DNA from: Myxococcales bacterium
Lineage (GTDB): Bacteria; Myxococcota_A; Polyangia; Polyangiales; Ga0077539
Assembly (NCBI GenBank): GCA_016793325.1
Contig: JAEUKI010000011.1
Location: forward strand, 1-64,000
Direction: 5' to 3'
Length of the DNA: 64,000 nucleotides
Under the pieces are notes generated by a model. That model saw nothing but the letters and a program-made list of their open reading frames with translations. It was not told the DNA's origin and searched no databases. How positions within the stretch are numbered: the stretch's first letter is position 1; the number at the start of each line of letters is the position of its first letter. Positions 47,430 through 56,282 of this stretch are shown here, in pieces. Made by a program: the position numbers and the translations under genes.

Positions 47430-48869
47430 TCAACCTCTCTCGGGCTCGCGGCGCGCGCGCCGTCGTCGCGCGAGCGTGTCTGCGGCCTTCGCCTCGACGC
47501 CGTGCTGCGTGGGCTCGTAGAACTCGCGGCCCGCGAGCGCGTCCGGGAGGTACTGCTCGGGGACCCAGCCGTCGGGGCTGTCGTGCGGATCGCGGTAGCC
47601 CGCGCCGTAGCCCATGCCCTTCATCATGCTCGTGGGGGCGTTGCGAAGGTGCATGGGGACCGGGAGCGTTCCGCTCTTTTGGATCTCGGCTTGCACTGCG
47701 CGCAGGGCGCGATACGCGCTCTTGCTCTTCGGAGCGAGCGCCAGATACGTCACCGCGTGCGCGAGCGGGATCATGCCTTCGGGCAGCCCCACGCGCTGAA
47801 ACGCGTGATCGCACGCAGCGACCACTTCGATCGCGCGCGGGTCGGCCATGCCCACGTCTTCGGTCGCGAAGATGAGCAATCGACGCAGCACGAACAGCGG
47901 CTCTTCGCCGGCCTCGACCATGCGCACCGCCCAATAGAGGCCCGCGTCCGGGTCGCTTCCGCGCAGCGACTTGATGAGCGCGCTCGCGAGGTTGTAGTGC
48001 TCCTCGCCGTCGCGGTCGTACCGCAGCGTCTGGTCTCGCGCGGACGCTTCGACGTCGTCGCTGCTCACCGTGGTGGCGCCGCGCGCGCTCACTTCGTCGA
48101 CGACGTGTTCGAGCAGACCCAGCGCGCGTCGCGCGTCGCCGTCGGCCCATCGCGCGATCAACGCGAGCACCGGGCGATCGGCGTTCACCTGTGTTTTTCC
48201 GAGGCCGCGCGCCTCGTCGCGGAGCGCGCGCTCGAGCAACACGACGAGCGCGTCGTCGTCGAGCGGCTCGAATCGAACGACCTGCGCGCGCGAGAGCACG
48301 GCGCTGTTCAACGCAAACGAAGGGTTCTCCGTCGTGGCGCCGAGCAGCGTGACCGTCCCCGCTTCGACGTGCGGGAGCAGGGCGTCTTGCTGGGACTTAT
48401 TGAAGCGATGGATCTCGTCGACGAAGAGGATCGTCTTGCGTCCCGCGCGGCGCTCCGCTTCCGCCCGCGCGACCGCTTGACGAAGCTCGGCGACGCCCGA
48501 CAACACGGCAGACACGCTCTCGAAGCGCGCCTTCGAGTGCGCGGCGACGATGCGCGCGAGAGAGGTCTTTCCGCAGCCAGGAGGGCCCCAGAGAACGAGC
48601 GACGGACAGCGATCGGCGAGGATCGCGCGACCGAGCGGCGTCGTGGGACCGACACGCGCGCTGTGTCCGGCGAGCTCGTCGAGCGTGCGAGGACGCATGC
48701 GATCTGCGAGCGGGCCGCGGAGTACCGTCGGGTCGTCCGACGCGTGTGCGTGTGCGCCGAGACCTGTGACGTTTGCGTCGTGGTGGCCACTCGGGTCGTC
48801 AACGCCTGCGGGGATTCCCGTGGCTGCTTGCGTGGCCGTGGGCTTCTTCAGTCGGTCGAAAAGATCCAC
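47430..48869 (-). CDS. rarA: Replication-associated recombination protein A (RarA/MgsA)
   Basis: 479 residues. A clear AAA+ clamp-loader-like ATPase: RPRTLDELAGH, Walker A LVLWGPPGCGKTSLARIVAA, Walker B ILFVDEIHRFNKSQQDALLP, sensor 1 LLGATTENPSF. The C-terminal tetramerisation part (YNLASALIKSLRGSDPDAGL, ALYWAVRMVEAGEEPLFVLR-type region, HLRNAPTSMMKGMGYG) matches RarA along its length. RarA acts at stalled forks and helps recombination. A nonconserved Gly/His/Ala insert of about 25 residues follows the first ten residues. ATG 48869. The divergent PilZ-like gene has its own promoter. Confidence 0.95.
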   Translation of the reverse strand: MDLFDRLKKPTATQAATGIPAGVDDPSGHHDANVTGLGAHAHASDDPTVLRGPLADRMRPRTLDELAGHSARVGPTTPLGRAILADRCPSLVLWGPPGCGKTSLARIVAAHSKARFESVSAVLSGVAELRQAVARAEAERRAGRKTILFVDEIHRFNKSQQDALLPHVEAGTVTLLGATTENPSFALNSAVLSRAQVVRFEPLDDDALVVLLERALRDEARGLGKTQVNADRPVLALIARWADGDARRALGLLEHVVDEVSARGATTVSSDDVEASARDQTLRYDRDGEEHYNLASALIKSLRGSDPDAGLYWAVRMVEAGEEPLFVLRRLLIFATEDVGMADPRAIEVVAACDHAFQRVGLPEGMIPLAHAVTYLALAPKSKSAYRALRAVQAEIQKSGTLPVPMHLRNAPTSMMKGMGYGAGYRDPHDSPDGWVPEQYLPDALAGREFYEPTQHGVEAKAADTLARRRRARREPERG

Positions 48870-48938
48870 GCGATGTTCCTGGTGTCACGCTGATCAAACC
48901 TTAGCGAGGGTACGTGCGTCCAATGCTCGTCACGTCAC

Positions 48939-48954
48939 TGGCACGGGACTCGCA
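48939..48954 (+). promoter_or_regulatory. Sigma-54-like promoter for the PilZ-like gene
   Basis: TGGCACG-GGAC-TCGC-A against the consensus TGGCACG-N4-TTGC-W: one mismatch, with the -24 GG and -12 GC present. The predicted start lies about 48 bases before ATG 49013. It would require an enhancer-binding protein, none of which is in this window. Confidence 0.5.
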
Positions 48955-49002
48955 CCCCAACCCAGCGACAACACCGAACGAAACGCTGCACCAACGCACC
49001 GC

Positions 49003-49007
49003 GGAGG
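49003..49007 (+). promoter_or_regulatory. Ribosome binding site that sets the PilZ-like start
   Basis: GGAGG five bases before ATG 49013. It favours this ATG over the in-frame ATG at 48914, which would lie upstream of the sigma-54-like promoter. Confidence 0.7.
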
Positions 49008-49012
49008 ACGCC

Positions 49013-49504
49013 ATGGATGACGTCATCGACATGCTCTTCGACTTCGTACAACTGCATGCGAAGGCGACCGGTCGAAACGCCACAGCGCTCGACGCAGAGG
49101 AGCGCGCGCGTCTGCTCGCGTTGACCAAAATGATCCCCGGTGATGGATCGGCGCCGGGTCCGGACGACACCGACGAGGACGACGGCGTTCCCGTGCAGCT
49201 CACGGCGCCCGGCGGCTTCGAGACCGCGCGGCTCGTCGCGGTTTCGCGCGATGGAATGCGCCTTCGACTCGCGCACCCGGTCCGCGCGGGCACGGCCACC
49301 ATCGTGCGCGTGATCGCGCCGTCGCTCGGCTTCGAGTTCGCGTTTCCGTGCCGCGTCGCTTGGTGCGACCACGATCAGATGGGCATCTCCTTCGATGGAA
49401 CCCCCACGAAGACGCCCCTCGCCCTCGCCCTCGGCGTGGGCTGGAACCGCCAGCTCGACCTGCGCACTGGCTGGGGCGGACGCCCCGTCGTCGCCGCGGC
49501 CTGA
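49013..49504 (+). CDS. PilZ-like domain protein
   Basis: 163 residues. An N-terminal helix (MDDVIDMLFDFVQLHAKATG) and an acidic linker lead to a PilZ-like barrel: ARLVAVSRDGMRLRLAHPV, ATIVRVIAPSLGFEFAFPCR and MGISFDGTP. The second half of the c-di-GMP motif is seen as VSRDG, but the preceding RxxxR is not, so nucleotide binding is doubtful. PilZ proteins without RxxxR often act through protein contacts in motility. The GGAGG site fixes the start. A sigma-54-like promoter precedes it; sigma-54 control often marks motility or surface genes. Divergent from rarA and convergent with mrp. Confidence 0.6.
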   Translation: MDDVIDMLFDFVQLHAKATGRNATALDAEERARLLALTKMIPGDGSAPGPDDTDEDDGVPVQLTAPGGFETARLVAVSRDGMRLRLAHPVRAGTATIVRVIAPSLGFEFAFPCRVAWCDHDQMGISFDGTPTKTPLALALGVGWNRQLDLRTGWGGRPVVAAA

Positions 49505-49532
49505 GCGCTCGTCCGCGCGTCGAGCCTGAATT

Positions 49533-50630
49533 TCAGCGCAGGATTCGCAGCCGCTTGGGGCCTTCGCTCGGCGCCGTCCCGCCGTACGCAGCGTTGAGCT
49601 CCATCGTGATCTTGTCGCTCAGCGTCTCGGCGAGGTCCTTGAACGACTTCGCGATGAGCGAGTTCGGCTGCGCTTGAACGACCGGCGTTCCGTTGTCGCC
49701 CCACTCGCGCACGAGCGAGTCCATCGGAATCTGCGCGAGCAGGGGCGCCTTCGCGTGCTCTGCCGCCTTCTGCCCGCCGCCGCGCCCGAAGATCTCGTGC
49801 TTGTTGCCCGCGGGATCGACGAACCAGCTCATGTTCTCGACCACGCCCAACACGGGGATGTTGAGCTTCTGGCACATCGAGATGGACTTGTAGACGTCGA
49901 TCAGCGCGACCTCTTGCGGCGTCGTCACGATGACCGCGCCCGTCACCTTCACTTGTTGCGAGAGCGTCAACGCGACGTCTCCCGTCCCCGGCGGCAAATC
50001 GAGCACGAGGTAGTCGAGCTTGCCCCAGTTGACGTCTCGCAAGAACTGCTGGAGCGCGCCGTGGAGCATCGGTCCGCGCCACACGACAGCGGTCTTGGGA
50101 TCGTCGAGCAAGAACCCGATCGACATGATCTTCACGCCGAACCGCTCGAGCGGCTCGATCATCTTCCCGTCCGCGCTCACGGGGCGTCCCTGCACGCCGA
50201 GCATCGTCGGGACGCTCGGTCCGTAGATGTCCGCGTCGAGCAGCCCCACGCGCGCGCCCGCGCGGTGCAGCGCGAGCGTGAGGTTGGCCGCGACCGTGCT
50301 CTTTCCGACGCCGCCCTTGCCCGACATCACGAGGATCACGTTTTTGACCTCGGGGCACGGGTCTTCGCCGGACACTTGCCGCATCCGAACGTTGGCCGAG
50401 AACGTGATCTCGACCGAGGCCGCGCCGAGGGACTCGAGCTTCGATTTCGCCTCGCGCTCGATCACCGCTCGCGCGCTCGACGCGTGCGAAAACAGCTCGA
50501 CCTCGGCGTGAACCGTCGAGCCCGCGACGTCCGCGCGCTTGACCGCCCCGAGCTCGCCGAGCGTCTTGTTCGAAAGGGGATCAACCAGGGCTTCGAGCGC
50601 GGAGCGCGCGCTCTCGTTCGACAGTGCCAT
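49533..50630 (-). CDS. mrp: Mrp/ApbC-type P-loop ATPase without CxxC
   Basis: 365 residues. The MIP18/DUF59-type N-terminal domain (about 1-90) is followed by the Mrp ATPase: VMSGKGGVGKSTVAANLTLA, LLDADIYGPSVPTMLG, DYLVLDLPPGTGDVALTLSQ, VIVTTPQEVALIDVYKSISM. Mrp proteins carry and transfer [4Fe-4S] clusters, usually through a CxxC after ENMS. Here that site reads ENMSWFVDPAGNKHEIFG (about 271-288): both Cys are missing. The ATPase motif is intact, so cluster handling is either different or lost. ATG 50630. Divergent from the STAS-like gene with about 180 bases between. Confidence 0.88.
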   Translation of the reverse strand: MALSNESARSALEALVDPLSNKTLGELGAVKRADVAGSTVHAEVELFSHASSARAVIEREAKSKLESLGAASVEITFSANVRMRQVSGEDPCPEVKNVILVMSGKGGVGKSTVAANLTLALHRAGARVGLLDADIYGPSVPTMLGVQGRPVSADGKMIEPLERFGVKIMSIGFLLDDPKTAVVWRGPMLHGALQQFLRDVNWGKLDYLVLDLPPGTGDVALTLSQQVKVTGAVIVTTPQEVALIDVYKSISMCQKLNIPVLGVVENMSWFVDPAGNKHEIFGRGGGQKAAEHAKAPLLAQIPMDSLVREWGDNGTPVVQAQPNSLIAKSFKDLAETLSDKITMELNAAYGGTAPSEGPKRLRILR

Positions 50631-50814
50631 CTCGCGCGGAGAGATGCCGCAACTGGCCGAGCGCGTCGAGCGATTGTGGTCGGGCGCGCATATTTCTCGG
50701 TTCACCGAGCGATCGAGCCCGAGCGTGATCGATCGAAATCGCAGTTCATTTTCAGCGCTTGTTCGATCCGAGCGGTTGCGCGCTTCGCGTCCTTCGTCCA
50801 CCGTCCCGAACACG

Positions 50815-51321
50815 GTGGTCAGTTCGATCGCACCAGGTGTCGAGCCCCCGCGACTGCTCGCGAACGATCCGGTCATGGAGCTCGCCCTCTGGCGGTCGGT
50901 CGTCATCGCGCGATGGAAGCAGGTGCCCTCGGTCGCGGACATCCGCTCGATGCGCGAGCTCCTCCGCGCAGAGCTCTCGAAGCGCCGCTCGCCGTTCGCC
51001 GCGATGAACTTCATCGAGGCGCGCGACGCGACGTCGTTCGACGAGTCCGTTCGCGCCGAAGTGGCCGTCACGCAGCGCGAGTTCGCGTCGCAACAAGCCG
51101 CGCTCGCCACGGTCATCGAAGGCGCTGGGTTCTTCGCCGCGACCGTTCGAGGCGTCGCCACGGGCGTCGCGCTGCTCGCGCGAACGAGCTTCCCGCAGCG
51201 CGTGTTCGAGCACACCGACGAAGCCGCGTTGTGGGTCGCTTCGAAGCTCGACGACCTCGGCGCTTCGCAGGCCCCGACGCTGGTCGCGGCTATCGCCTCG
51301 CTGCGACGTCCCGCGAAGTGA
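50815..51321 (+). CDS. STAS-like domain protein
   Basis: 168 residues if started at GTG 50815; ATG 50875 would give 148. The sequence VVIARWKQVPSVADIRSMRE, FAAMNFIEARDATSFDES, and TVIEGAGFFAATVRGVATGV followed by VFEHTDEAALWV matches a group of small Myxococcota proteins with an apparent STAS/SpoIIAA-like fold. No phospho-acceptor Ser in the usual place is evident. Function unknown. It is alone on the plus strand and divergent from mrp. Confidence 0.5.
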   Translation: MVSSIAPGVEPPRLLANDPVMELALWRSVVIARWKQVPSVADIRSMRELLRAELSKRRSPFAAMNFIEARDATSFDESVRAEVAVTQREFASQQAALATVIEGAGFFAATVRGVATGVALLARTSFPQRVFEHTDEAALWVASKLDDLGASQAPTLVAAIASLRRPAK

Positions 51322-51444
51322 CACAGCGCGCGTGGCCGTTTGCTTGCAGTCACCGTGAGTCGCTCCGTCCCGTGTGCCACCGTGCGCCGTGACCGAGAGC
51401 GATCCCCGGCGGACCGCGACGCCGATTGCAGAGGGCCACCCACG

Positions 51445-51888
51445 ATGACACACGAAAACAAGATCCCGCACTTTCTCCGGTTCAGTCGCGCGTTGGCGCT
51501 CGTCGGTTCGCTCGCGGCGTTCGGCTCGCAGACCGCGGGGTGCGCGGCGAGCGTCGCTCCGATGGGGGACGGCGGAGACAGCAGCGTCGCGTGCACGTGT
51601 TGCCCGACGTTCAGCTTGTCGGGCGTGTGTCCCGCGTCGTGGCCCGACGGAGGCGCGGGTGCGCCGCTTCCGCCGGACTCGAGCGCAGAAGCGCCACCGG
51701 CACCGCAGGACGCGGGCTCGATGCGCGTCGTCGACGCCGGTCCCCAGCCCATGGACGCGGGAACGTCGCCGCCGCTCTACCTCGATCCTCCTGCAGGCTC
51801 GCGCTGGTGCACTTCGAGGGATCTCGGTCCGGGCGGTCGATCGTGCCCCGTCGCCGGACCGCTCGCGCCGCCCGAGCTCGACGCGTAG
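51445..51888 (+). CDS. Small Cys-containing lipoprotein
   Basis: 147 residues. The signal sequence ends in a lipobox (SQTAGC). The mature part has clustered cysteines (CTCCPTFSLSGVC and WCTSRDLGPGGRSC) separated by a Pro/Ala/Asp-rich stretch; these could form disulfides or bind metal. No family is recognised. ATG 51445 follows GAGGG by nine bases. The next gene converges after 96 bases with only a weak hairpin. Confidence 0.6.
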   Translation: MTHENKIPHFLRFSRALALVGSLAAFGSQTAGCAASVAPMGDGGDSSVACTCCPTFSLSGVCPASWPDGGAGAPLPPDSSAEAPPAPQDAGSMRVVDAGPQPMDAGTSPPLYLDPPAGSRWCTSRDLGPGGRSCPVAGPLAPPELDA

Positions 51889-51984
51889 CTCGCGGCGTCT
51901 TCCCGCTCCACACGCAGCGCACCAATCCAAGGATATTTCCAAGAATTGCGGGCATGGCGCGAGGCGCTGCCGCGCGTCGATCGC

Positions 51985-53427
51985 TCACGCGTAGTTGCTG
52001 AACACGCGCTCGGTTCCCGCGGCGACGGACAACGCGTCGCAGTGGCGCATCATCAACCACCCCGGACGCGGCTCGCCGATCATGATGATCATCGACGCCC
52101 CGGCGAAGTCCCGCTGTCGCACGTACACGAGGTTGAGCGCGCGGCACACGTCCGCCTTCATCGGCTTGGACGAGATCTTCTTGAGCGCGCTGTGCGCGTG
52201 CTCGCCGAGGTCGAACTCGCACGCCGCGAGCGCGACGGACTTCAACACGTAGCTCTTGGACGTTCCGTCGAGGGACTGCGCCGCTTCGATGGACTTGGCG
52301 AGCAGCGCGTCGCCCTTGTCAGCGCGCCCGATCGCGCAGAGCGCGACGCCGAGGTGTCCGAGGTTCTCCATCGCCGTTCGATCGTTCGACGCGACCGCAG
52401 CGAGGAGCTTCGCTTCGCGCGCTGCCGCCAATTCGAGCGCTCGATCCGGAGCCACGCGATAGCCAACGCGAAACGGCAGTCCGAAGGACGAGCCGTCGCT
52501 GATCGAGTCGGCGTCCTCGAACGGCTTGTCGATCGATCGCAGAAAGTGGTCGTGCCCTTGCGCGTCGTCGCGGCAGGCGTCCCGCGTACGATCGACGACT
52601 CTCCGAGCGAGCTCGAGCTCGCCCGCGTCCGCGAGGGTCCACGCGATGCGCGACATCGTGCGAGGGCCGTACGGCTTGTCCTTCGCGAACTCGACGCACA
52701 TCGCGACGAGCGCGTCGCCATGGCCTTGCTCGACGGCCGCGAGCGCGGAGTCAGCGAGCGCCTCGGCGACCGAGTATCCGTTGGCGGCGGTCTGCTCCGC
52801 GTCGATCTTCGCGAACGTCGCCGCGTCACCCCGACGGACGACTTGCTCGAGCACGAGCTTCAACGCGAGCTCGTCGTCGAACGACAGTCGCTGATTCGGG
52901 AGTCGCTCTCGAAGGTCCGCGAGCGCACGCTCGATGCGTCCCGTGCGCGCGAGCGCGACCGCGAGCCAGGGGCGCGGCTGCGTCGGGTAGTTCTGCTCGC
53001 GCGTCGCGTACGAGAGCGCGTCGTCGAGCGCGCGGTCGCACTCGGGCTGCGCGTCGAGCGCGTGATACGCGCGCGCAGCTTCGATCCGGGCGAGCGTGCC
53101 AAACTGCCCTTCGATCCCAGCGGTCGCGAAGGACGCTTCGCCCTCCGCGATGACCGACTTCGCCGCAGATTCACCAGCGAGCGCGAGTCCTCGTCCGACG
53201 CTGAACAGCCCGCGCACGTACCAGTACGGCATCGGCTTCAGCCACTCGAGGAGCTTTCGCGCGCGCTTCTCGCCCCCGAGCTTCGCCGTCGGAACGAGCG
53301 CGGCGTTGGCGATCTCCGACCGCCAGTGACTGTCCGAGTGCGACGGAGCGAGCTGTTCGAGCGCGTCGATCAACGAGATCGGAGTCGACGGACCATTCTT
53401 GCCAGGGGGCTTCGGTGTCTTTGCCAT
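51985..53427 (-). CDS. Cytoplasmic TPR-like repeat protein
   Basis: 480 residues without a signal peptide or membrane helix. The sequence is mainly helical repeats with paired small residues, for example ARIEAARAYHALDAQPECDR, WLAVALARTGRIERALADL, RIAWTLADAGELELARRVVD and ENLGHLGVALCAIGRADKGD. The spacing (32-36 residues) fits TPR. There is no catalytic motif. ATG 53427. The divergence from known proteins leaves function open; scaffold or adaptor is the usual role of this fold. It lies 37 bases downstream of the next lipoprotein gene on the same strand. Confidence 0.62.
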   Translation of the reverse strand: MAKTPKPPGKNGPSTPISLIDALEQLAPSHSDSHWRSEIANAALVPTAKLGGEKRARKLLEWLKPMPYWYVRGLFSVGRGLALAGESAAKSVIAEGEASFATAGIEGQFGTLARIEAARAYHALDAQPECDRALDDALSYATREQNYPTQPRPWLAVALARTGRIERALADLRERLPNQRLSFDDELALKLVLEQVVRRGDAATFAKIDAEQTAANGYSVAEALADSALAAVEQGHGDALVAMCVEFAKDKPYGPRTMSRIAWTLADAGELELARRVVDRTRDACRDDAQGHDHFLRSIDKPFEDADSISDGSSFGLPFRVGYRVAPDRALELAAAREAKLLAAVASNDRTAMENLGHLGVALCAIGRADKGDALLAKSIEAAQSLDGTSKSYVLKSVALAACEFDLGEHAHSALKKISSKPMKADVCRALNLVYVRQRDFAGASMIIMIGEPRPGWLMMRHCDALSVAAGTERVFSNYA

Positions 53428-53464
53428 GAAACGCGGTCGCGGAGTGTCGCACACGCGTCGGTGA

Positions 53465-54436
53465 TCACAGCGCCCGAGCGCGTCGCCGACGTCCGAAGAC
53501 GATCGCCCCCGCAGCGAGCGCACCTGCGCCCGAGACTCCGAAGCGCCCGGCGCCCGCAGCGCGGACCGAGCAGAGCGCGACGTTGAGCTCGCCCGCCGCG
53601 ACGCCGTCGAGCGTGAAGGGAGCGGTTCTCTCGGGCCCGCCGCCGCAACGCGCCGCGCCGTCGTACGTCAGCACAACGACGCGCGCGCCGCGGATCTCGA
53701 GCGTCCCCGAAGACGGCTCTGTTGCGCACACAGCTGGGTCGAACACGAGCCCCGTGGTGCGCGATTCGACGCGCCCGACGCCTGCGATCGAAATGAGCCC
53801 CGCCCCCGAAGCACGCACCGACGCGTCCGCGCGGCGGCTCGGGCCGTGCGAGTCGAAGAAATCGAGCGACCCGCGGTAGCTGATCGCGAGCCTGCGCGAC
53901 GGCGGGCACTCGTTGGCTTCGCCGGCGATGAGGCCGTCGATCACGAGGTCGAGCGCGAACTCTCTCACGCTTCCGCGCGCCGTCACGCGGCTCGTGCCGT
54001 TGATCACGATGCCCGATGGCCCAACGCTGCCCATACAGGCTTGCTCGCCCCCCGTTCGCCAGTTGCGATACTCCATGAACGATCCAGCGCTCGAGAGCGG
54101 GTCGCCGCGGAAGCGAATTTCTCCGACGCTGCCGCCTGGGTTCGCCGCGCACTCTCGCGCGCGAATCACTACGGTGTCGCCCTCGATCGCGCGCGTCTCG
54201 CACGGTCCAGGACGCGACGCTTCGGAAGCATCTGGGTTGCTCATCGCGAAGAGGTGCCCGAGCGTTCGCGCGTCGGACAACGCAAAGAGAGATCGCGCGC
54301 GGCCCGCCGCAAGCTCCGCGAGCGGCTCGGCGTTGATGGGCCCAGCGGCGACGCTCTGCCCACACCCCGCGGTGGCGCAAGCGATCGCAGAACACAACGC
54401 GAAGAACAAAGGCCCTCGAAGATCGCGATGAGTCAT
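53465..54436 (-). CDS. Lipoprotein with C-terminal hydrophobic/Arg-rich anchor-like tail
   Basis: 323 residues from ATG 54436. The signal sequence ends in a lipobox (AIACATAGC). The middle is beta-rich with at least six cysteines in pairs (GPCETRA, RECAANPG, GEQACMG, NECPPSR, AVCATEP, ARCGGG). The end reads FGVSGAGALAAGAIVFGRRR plus RARAL: a short hydrophobic segment closed by a basic cluster, as in C-terminal sorting signals. Having both ends anchor-like is unusual. ATG 54466 is another possible start. No family is recognised. Confidence 0.6.
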   Translation of the reverse strand: MTHRDLRGPLFFALCSAIACATAGCGQSVAAGPINAEPLAELAAGRARSLFALSDARTLGHLFAMSNPDASEASRPGPCETRAIEGDTVVIRARECAANPGGSVGEIRFRGDPLSSAGSFMEYRNWRTGGEQACMGSVGPSGIVINGTSRVTARGSVREFALDLVIDGLIAGEANECPPSRRLAISYRGSLDFFDSHGPSRRADASVRASGAGLISIAGVGRVESRTTGLVFDPAVCATEPSSGTLEIRGARVVVLTYDGAARCGGGPERTAPFTLDGVAAGELNVALCSVRAAGAGRFGVSGAGALAAGAIVFGRRRRARAL

Positions 54437-54614
54437 GTCGACGGGCCCTCGCACGGCGAATGCCAACGTCGTCTGCGCTGAAATTCGCCGGCAATGTACA
54501 ACATCGCCGCGGGGAGGGCCGCGCGATGTGTGGCGTCACGGGCACAGCGTGACCGCGTTGCCCTTCTTCGCGTCACGCGGTTTCGGGTATACAGCGCGCG
54601 CAGGATCGATCGGG

Positions 54615-56165
54615 ATGGCTGAGAGCGAAACGACTGACAAGCCCGCGAAAGACCGCGCGACGGACGATGTGTCCGAGCGCGACTCGCGCGACGCAAACGA
54701 ACGCGAGGACGGCGATGGAGCGAAGGCGTCAGCCGACGACGCGCCGCCCGCGACGTCCACCAAGCCCGCGGAAGCGCCCGAAGAGCCCGCCGCGAACAAG
54801 CGTGGCGAGCGCGCGACTGGCGAGGCAAACGAGCCTCTGCCTTGGAAGGTGGCCGCCGCGATCTTCGCGCTCGCGCTGATCGTGTACGGGATCTTCGCAG
54901 CCGAGCGCCTCGCGACGCACTCGCCCGACAATCACTTCAGCTACCTCGCGGACTCGTACCTGCACGGGACCCTCAGCGTGCGCTGTCAGCCCGAGGCCCT
55001 GCGCGCGCGGACCTGTCCGCCGGGCGGGGGCGGCAACGACTGGGCCCTCTACAACGACAAGTGGTACGTCGCGTTTCCGAGCTTTCCCGCGGTGGTCTAC
55101 ATGCCCGCGGTGGCGTTGTTCGGGCGTGATTTCGCGAACCGCCGGCTCGACATCGCCCTCGGCGCGCTCGCGCCGGCGCTGCTCTATCTATTGCTCGCGC
55201 GGCTGTCGCGCGAGAAGAAGAGCGAGCGCACGTGGAAGGAGAACGTGCTTTTCTCGCTCTTGTTCGCGTTCGGGACGGTGTTCTTCTTCTCGAGCATCCA
55301 GGGCTCGGTGTGGTTCGTCGCACACGTAATCAACGCGTCCTTGGTGATCGGCTACCTGTGGTACGCGCTCGACGCGCGAAACCCGATCGCGGCAGGCGTG
55401 CTCCTCGGACTCGCGATCCACACGCGCGCCAACATGGCGTTCGCCGCGCCCTTCTTCGCGATCGAAGCGCTGCGCGTGCACAGGGCGAACGGCAAGGCGC
55501 CCGAGACGCTCGTGGACTACTGGACCGGCGCGGACAAAGCCAAGGCGATCCGCGCGTGCGTCGAGTTCGCGATCCCCGTCGCGATCGCGGTGTTCGTCAC
55601 GCGCTACCTCAACTACCTCCGCTTCGAAGACTGGAACGAGACAGGCTACCGCTACCTCCAGATCGGCTGGCGCGGACGAATCGAGCGCTGGGGCCTGTTC
55701 AACTACCACTACCTCGGCCGAAACCTCGGGATCTTCTTGGCGTCGACCCCGTGGTTCACCAGGGATTTTCCATACGTCGTCGTGTCGCTGCACGGCCTAG
55801 CGATCTGGGTCACGACGCCAAACTTCCTCGAGCTCGTTCGCCTGCGCGTGAAGGGCACCCACGGGTACACGCTGTTTCTCGCGCTGAGCGCCGGCGCCGT
55901 GCTCGCGGTGCTCTTGCTCTATCAAAACTCCGGCTGGGTTCAGTTCGGCTTTCGCTTCAGCAACGACATCGCGCCGTTCGCGATCGTCCTGCTCGCGCTC
56001 AACGGCGCGAAGATCAACCGGCTGTGGTTGGCTGCGTTTGCGATCGCCGTCGCCGTCAACACCTTCGGCGCTTGGACGTTCGAGCGACAGATCGTACTGC
56101 GGGGTCAGCGCGTCACGTTCTACGACAACGACTACACGCAGAACCGCTATTTTCAGCCAGATTGA
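54615..56165 (+). CDS. Polytopic membrane protein, GT-C glycosyltransferase-like
   Basis: 516 residues. The first 75 are acidic, low-complexity and probably cytoplasmic. About ten membrane helices follow, the first being AAIFALALIVYGIFAAERLA. The first loop (HSPDNHFSYLADSYLHGTLS) has the Asp position typical of GT-C enzymes, with two cysteines and NDWALYNDKWYVAFPSFPAV just after. That arrangement fits mannosyl- or arabinosyl-transferases using polyprenyl-phosphate sugars, but the exact family is not clear. ATG 54615 is chosen as the first Met before the acidic segment. Divergent from the preceding lipoprotein gene. Confidence 0.6.
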   Translation: MAESETTDKPAKDRATDDVSERDSRDANEREDGDGAKASADDAPPATSTKPAEAPEEPAANKRGERATGEANEPLPWKVAAAIFALALIVYGIFAAERLATHSPDNHFSYLADSYLHGTLSVRCQPEALRARTCPPGGGGNDWALYNDKWYVAFPSFPAVVYMPAVALFGRDFANRRLDIALGALAPALLYLLLARLSREKKSERTWKENVLFSLLFAFGTVFFFSSIQGSVWFVAHVINASLVIGYLWYALDARNPIAAGVLLGLAIHTRANMAFAAPFFAIEALRVHRANGKAPETLVDYWTGADKAKAIRACVEFAIPVAIAVFVTRYLNYLRFEDWNETGYRYLQIGWRGRIERWGLFNYHYLGRNLGIFLASTPWFTRDFPYVVVSLHGLAIWVTTPNFLELVRLRVKGTHGYTLFLALSAGAVLAVLLLYQNSGWVQFGFRFSNDIAPFAIVLLALNGAKINRLWLAAFAIAVAVNTFGAWTFERQIVLRGQRVTFYDNDYTQNRYFQPD

Positions 56166-56282
56166 CGGCGTTCGCCGGCGCTGGCCGACGGGCGCTCGCT
56201 CGACGCCACGCGTCGCTCGAGCGGCGCTGGACCAAACGCAACGACGCGGTAGCATGCCCCGCATACTTCGACGGTCCGGCAG

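Noticed and set aside
51940..51985. Possible hairpin between convergent genes
   Set aside because: Only four GC pairs plus wobbles and no T-run; too weak to call a terminator.
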